Shown one piece after another: positions 5,755-7,066 of a DNA stretch of 7,066 nt (its first letter is position 1; each line of letters begins with the position of its first letter). The notes under the pieces were generated by a model that was not told where the DNA came from, ran no database searches, and saw nothing but the letters and a program-made list of their open reading frames with translations. Made by a program: the position numbers and the translations under genes. This stretch comes from Flavobacteriaceae bacterium (lineage in GTDB: Bacteria > Bacteroidota > Bacteroidia > Flavobacteriales > Flavobacteriaceae): contig JAESTN010000346.1 of assembly GCA_016763595.1 (NCBI GenBank), positions 1 to 7,066 of the forward strand. The letters are read 5' to 3'.

Positions 5755-7066
5755 ATGGACAATCCATATATTTTAATGCTGATCGCATTAACGGTTTTAG
5801 CAGTCATAGACTTAGTAGTCGGCGTTAGTAATGATGCTGTTAACTTTTTAAATTCTGCAATTGGATCAAAAGCAATTTCAGTAAAAAAGATACTTGTTAT
5901 TGCTAGTTTAGGAGTCTTTGTTGGTTCTATAACTTCAAGTGGAATGATGGAAGTTGCACGTAAAGGAATTTTTGTTCCGAGTGAATTCTACTTCAATGAA
6001 ATCATGTATATTTTTATGGCGGTAATGATTACAGATATCTTATTATTAGATGTCTTTAACTCATTAGGGATGCCAACATCAACTACCGTTTCTATTGTAT
6101 TTGAATTGTTAGGAGCAGCAGTAGCAATGGCGTTGATTAAAATCTATACAACAGATTCTGGAGAAACAGCAGCTGATTTAGGGAAGTATATCAATACAGA
6201 AACGGCCATGTTTATCATTTTTGGTATTCTGCTTTCGGTCGTCGTCGCATTTTCTATTGGAGCAATTGTTCAGTTTGTCTCACGGTTGATATATTCTTTC
6301 CATTTGGAAAGTAGACCTAGTTATGTGAATGCCTTATTTGGTGGGTTTGCAATTACTGCAATCACCTATTTCATTGTAATTAAAGGATTAAAAGGAACAC
6401 CATTTTATAAAGATATTAAACATTTAATTGAAGGGAACTTAACCTTGATTATTGCAATTGGTTTTGTGGTTTGGTCATTAATATCACAACTGTTAATAAA
6501 ACTATTTAAAATCAATATTTTAAAAGTGATTATTGGTATCGGTACCTTCTCTTTAGCACTAGCTTTTGCAGGAAACGATTTGGTAAACTTTATTGGTGTG
6601 CCTATTGCTGCATGGAATTCTTACGAGGCATGGCAGGCTTCAGGTGTTGCAGCAGATGCTTTCTCTATGGGAGTTCTAGGAAAAAAAGTACCCTCTAATG
6701 TTTGGTTATTACTAATAGCAGGTGCTATAATGGTAATTACAATTTGGACTTCTAAAAAAGCGAAGACGGTAATTGAAACAGGAATTAATTTATCTCGTCA
6801 AGGAGAAGGTCATGAAAAGTTTCAACCAAACCCAATGTCTAGAGTTGTGGTTAGAGCGGCTATGGGATTAAATGCAGGAGTTAGTTATCTGTTTCCAAAG
6901 AAAACCTTAGATTTTATTGATACAAAATTTCAAAAACCAGTAATTGAATTGTCAAAAGACAAATCGTATGAAATGCCAGCATTTGATATGATTAGAGCTT
7001 CTATTAATTTAATTGTGGCTGGAGTATTAATCTCTATTGGTACCTCTATGGGATTGCCTCTTTCTA
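5755..7066 (+). CDS. pit: Pit-type inorganic phosphate permease (PHO4 family), cut by window end
   Basis: An open frame of 437 codons runs from ATG 5755 to the window end without a stop. It is strongly hydrophobic and shows the internal duplication of the PHO4/SLC20 family. The first signature is GVSNDAVNFLNSAIGSK (23-39), with its partner GMPTSTTVS (105-113). The second-half signature is AFAGNDLVNFIGVPIAAW (270-287), and the last residues visible, SMGLPLS, begin the second copy of the G-M/L-P-T/L-S motif. Each half carries the Asn-Asp pair (26-27 and 274-275) expected in the translocation path. Family role: inner-membrane symport of phosphate with protons, sodium or as metal-phosphate. A hydrophilic stretch at about residues 338-410 separates the later helices. 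Bacteroidota members are often long, with an additional cytoplasmic C-terminal part; whether this one is cannot be seen here. It pairs functionally with the preceding porin and has its own -7 element. Confidence 0.92.
   Translation, partial: MDNPYILMLIALTVLAVIDLVVGVSNDAVNFLNSAIGSKAISVKKILVIASLGVFVGSITSSGMMEVARKGIFVPSEFYFNEIMYIFMAVMITDILLLDVFNSLGMPTSTTVSIVFELLGAAVAMALIKIYTTDSGETAADLGKYINTETAMFIIFGILLSVVVAFSIGAIVQFVSRLIYSFHLESRPSYVNALFGGFAITAITYFIVIKGLKGTPFYKDIKHLIEGNLTLIIAIGFVVWSLISQLLIKLFKINILKVIIGIGTFSLALAFAGNDLVNFIGVPIAAWNSYEAWQASGVAADAFSMGVLGKKVPSNVWLLLIAGAIMVITIWTSKKAKTVIETGINLSRQGEGHEKFQPNPMSRVVVRAAMGLNAGVSYLFPKKTLDFIDTKFQKPVIELSKDKSYEMPAFDMIRASINLIVAGVLISIGTSMGLPLS

Noticed and set aside
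4483..5807. Minus-strand open frames at 4483-4752, 5287-5475 and 5604-5807
   Set aside because: They are shadows of the porin and pit genes, with no domain or start-region support.

Overview
The window looks like a chromosomal piece of a marine-type Flavobacteriaceae (Bacteroidota). This rests on low G+C, A-rich start regions without useful Shine-Dalgarno sequences, TAnnTTTG-type -7 promoter elements, and proteins typical of that family (an OprP-like porin ending in Phe, a long Pit-type phosphate permease, a TsaB tail ending in an EPFYLKDF motif). The genus cannot be fixed from sequence alone. No mobile element, CRISPR array, tRNA or rRNA is visible.

Left part (1-4150). The 3' end of tsaB (tRNA t6A synthesis) enters on the + strand and meets a minus-strand gene cluster, overlapping its last gene by 4 bp. 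The cluster reads from 4150 down to 184: a YyaL/SPATA20-type protein (thioredoxin-like domain plus alpha/alpha-barrel), a small DUF1304 membrane protein, an MscS-type mechanosensitive channel, and a small exported protein gene broken by a one-base frameshift in a T7 run. The first three genes lie 4 and 9 bp apart and form a clear operon. Its likely promoter -7 element is at 4179-4186. Its likely intrinsic terminator (95-119, minus strand) is embedded inside the tsaB reading frame.

Divergent intergenic region (4151-4474, 324 bp). This is the most unusual part. It holds the operon promoter, a set of repeated TATTGG/gtgatatgg elements, a two-hairpin RNA-like structure ending in a strong plus-strand terminator with no gene in front of it, a tandem 11-bp-spaced AACATT repeat, and the start region of the porin gene. 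The large loop of the first hairpin contains 12 nt perfectly complementary to the 12 nt lying 9-20 nt upstream of the porin start codon. This suggests a small RNA or leader that controls the porin.

Right part (4475-7066). A phosphate-selective porin (OprP/OprO family) is followed, 80 bp later, by a Pit-type phosphate permease that runs off the window. Both start regions carry the same AACAT(A/T) motif repeated at exactly 11-bp spacing, the geometry of a Pho box. The two genes therefore look like a phosphate-responsive uptake pair: the porin admits phosphate across the outer membrane and Pit carries it across the inner membrane. The regulatory model is inferred from sequence patterns, not demonstrated.
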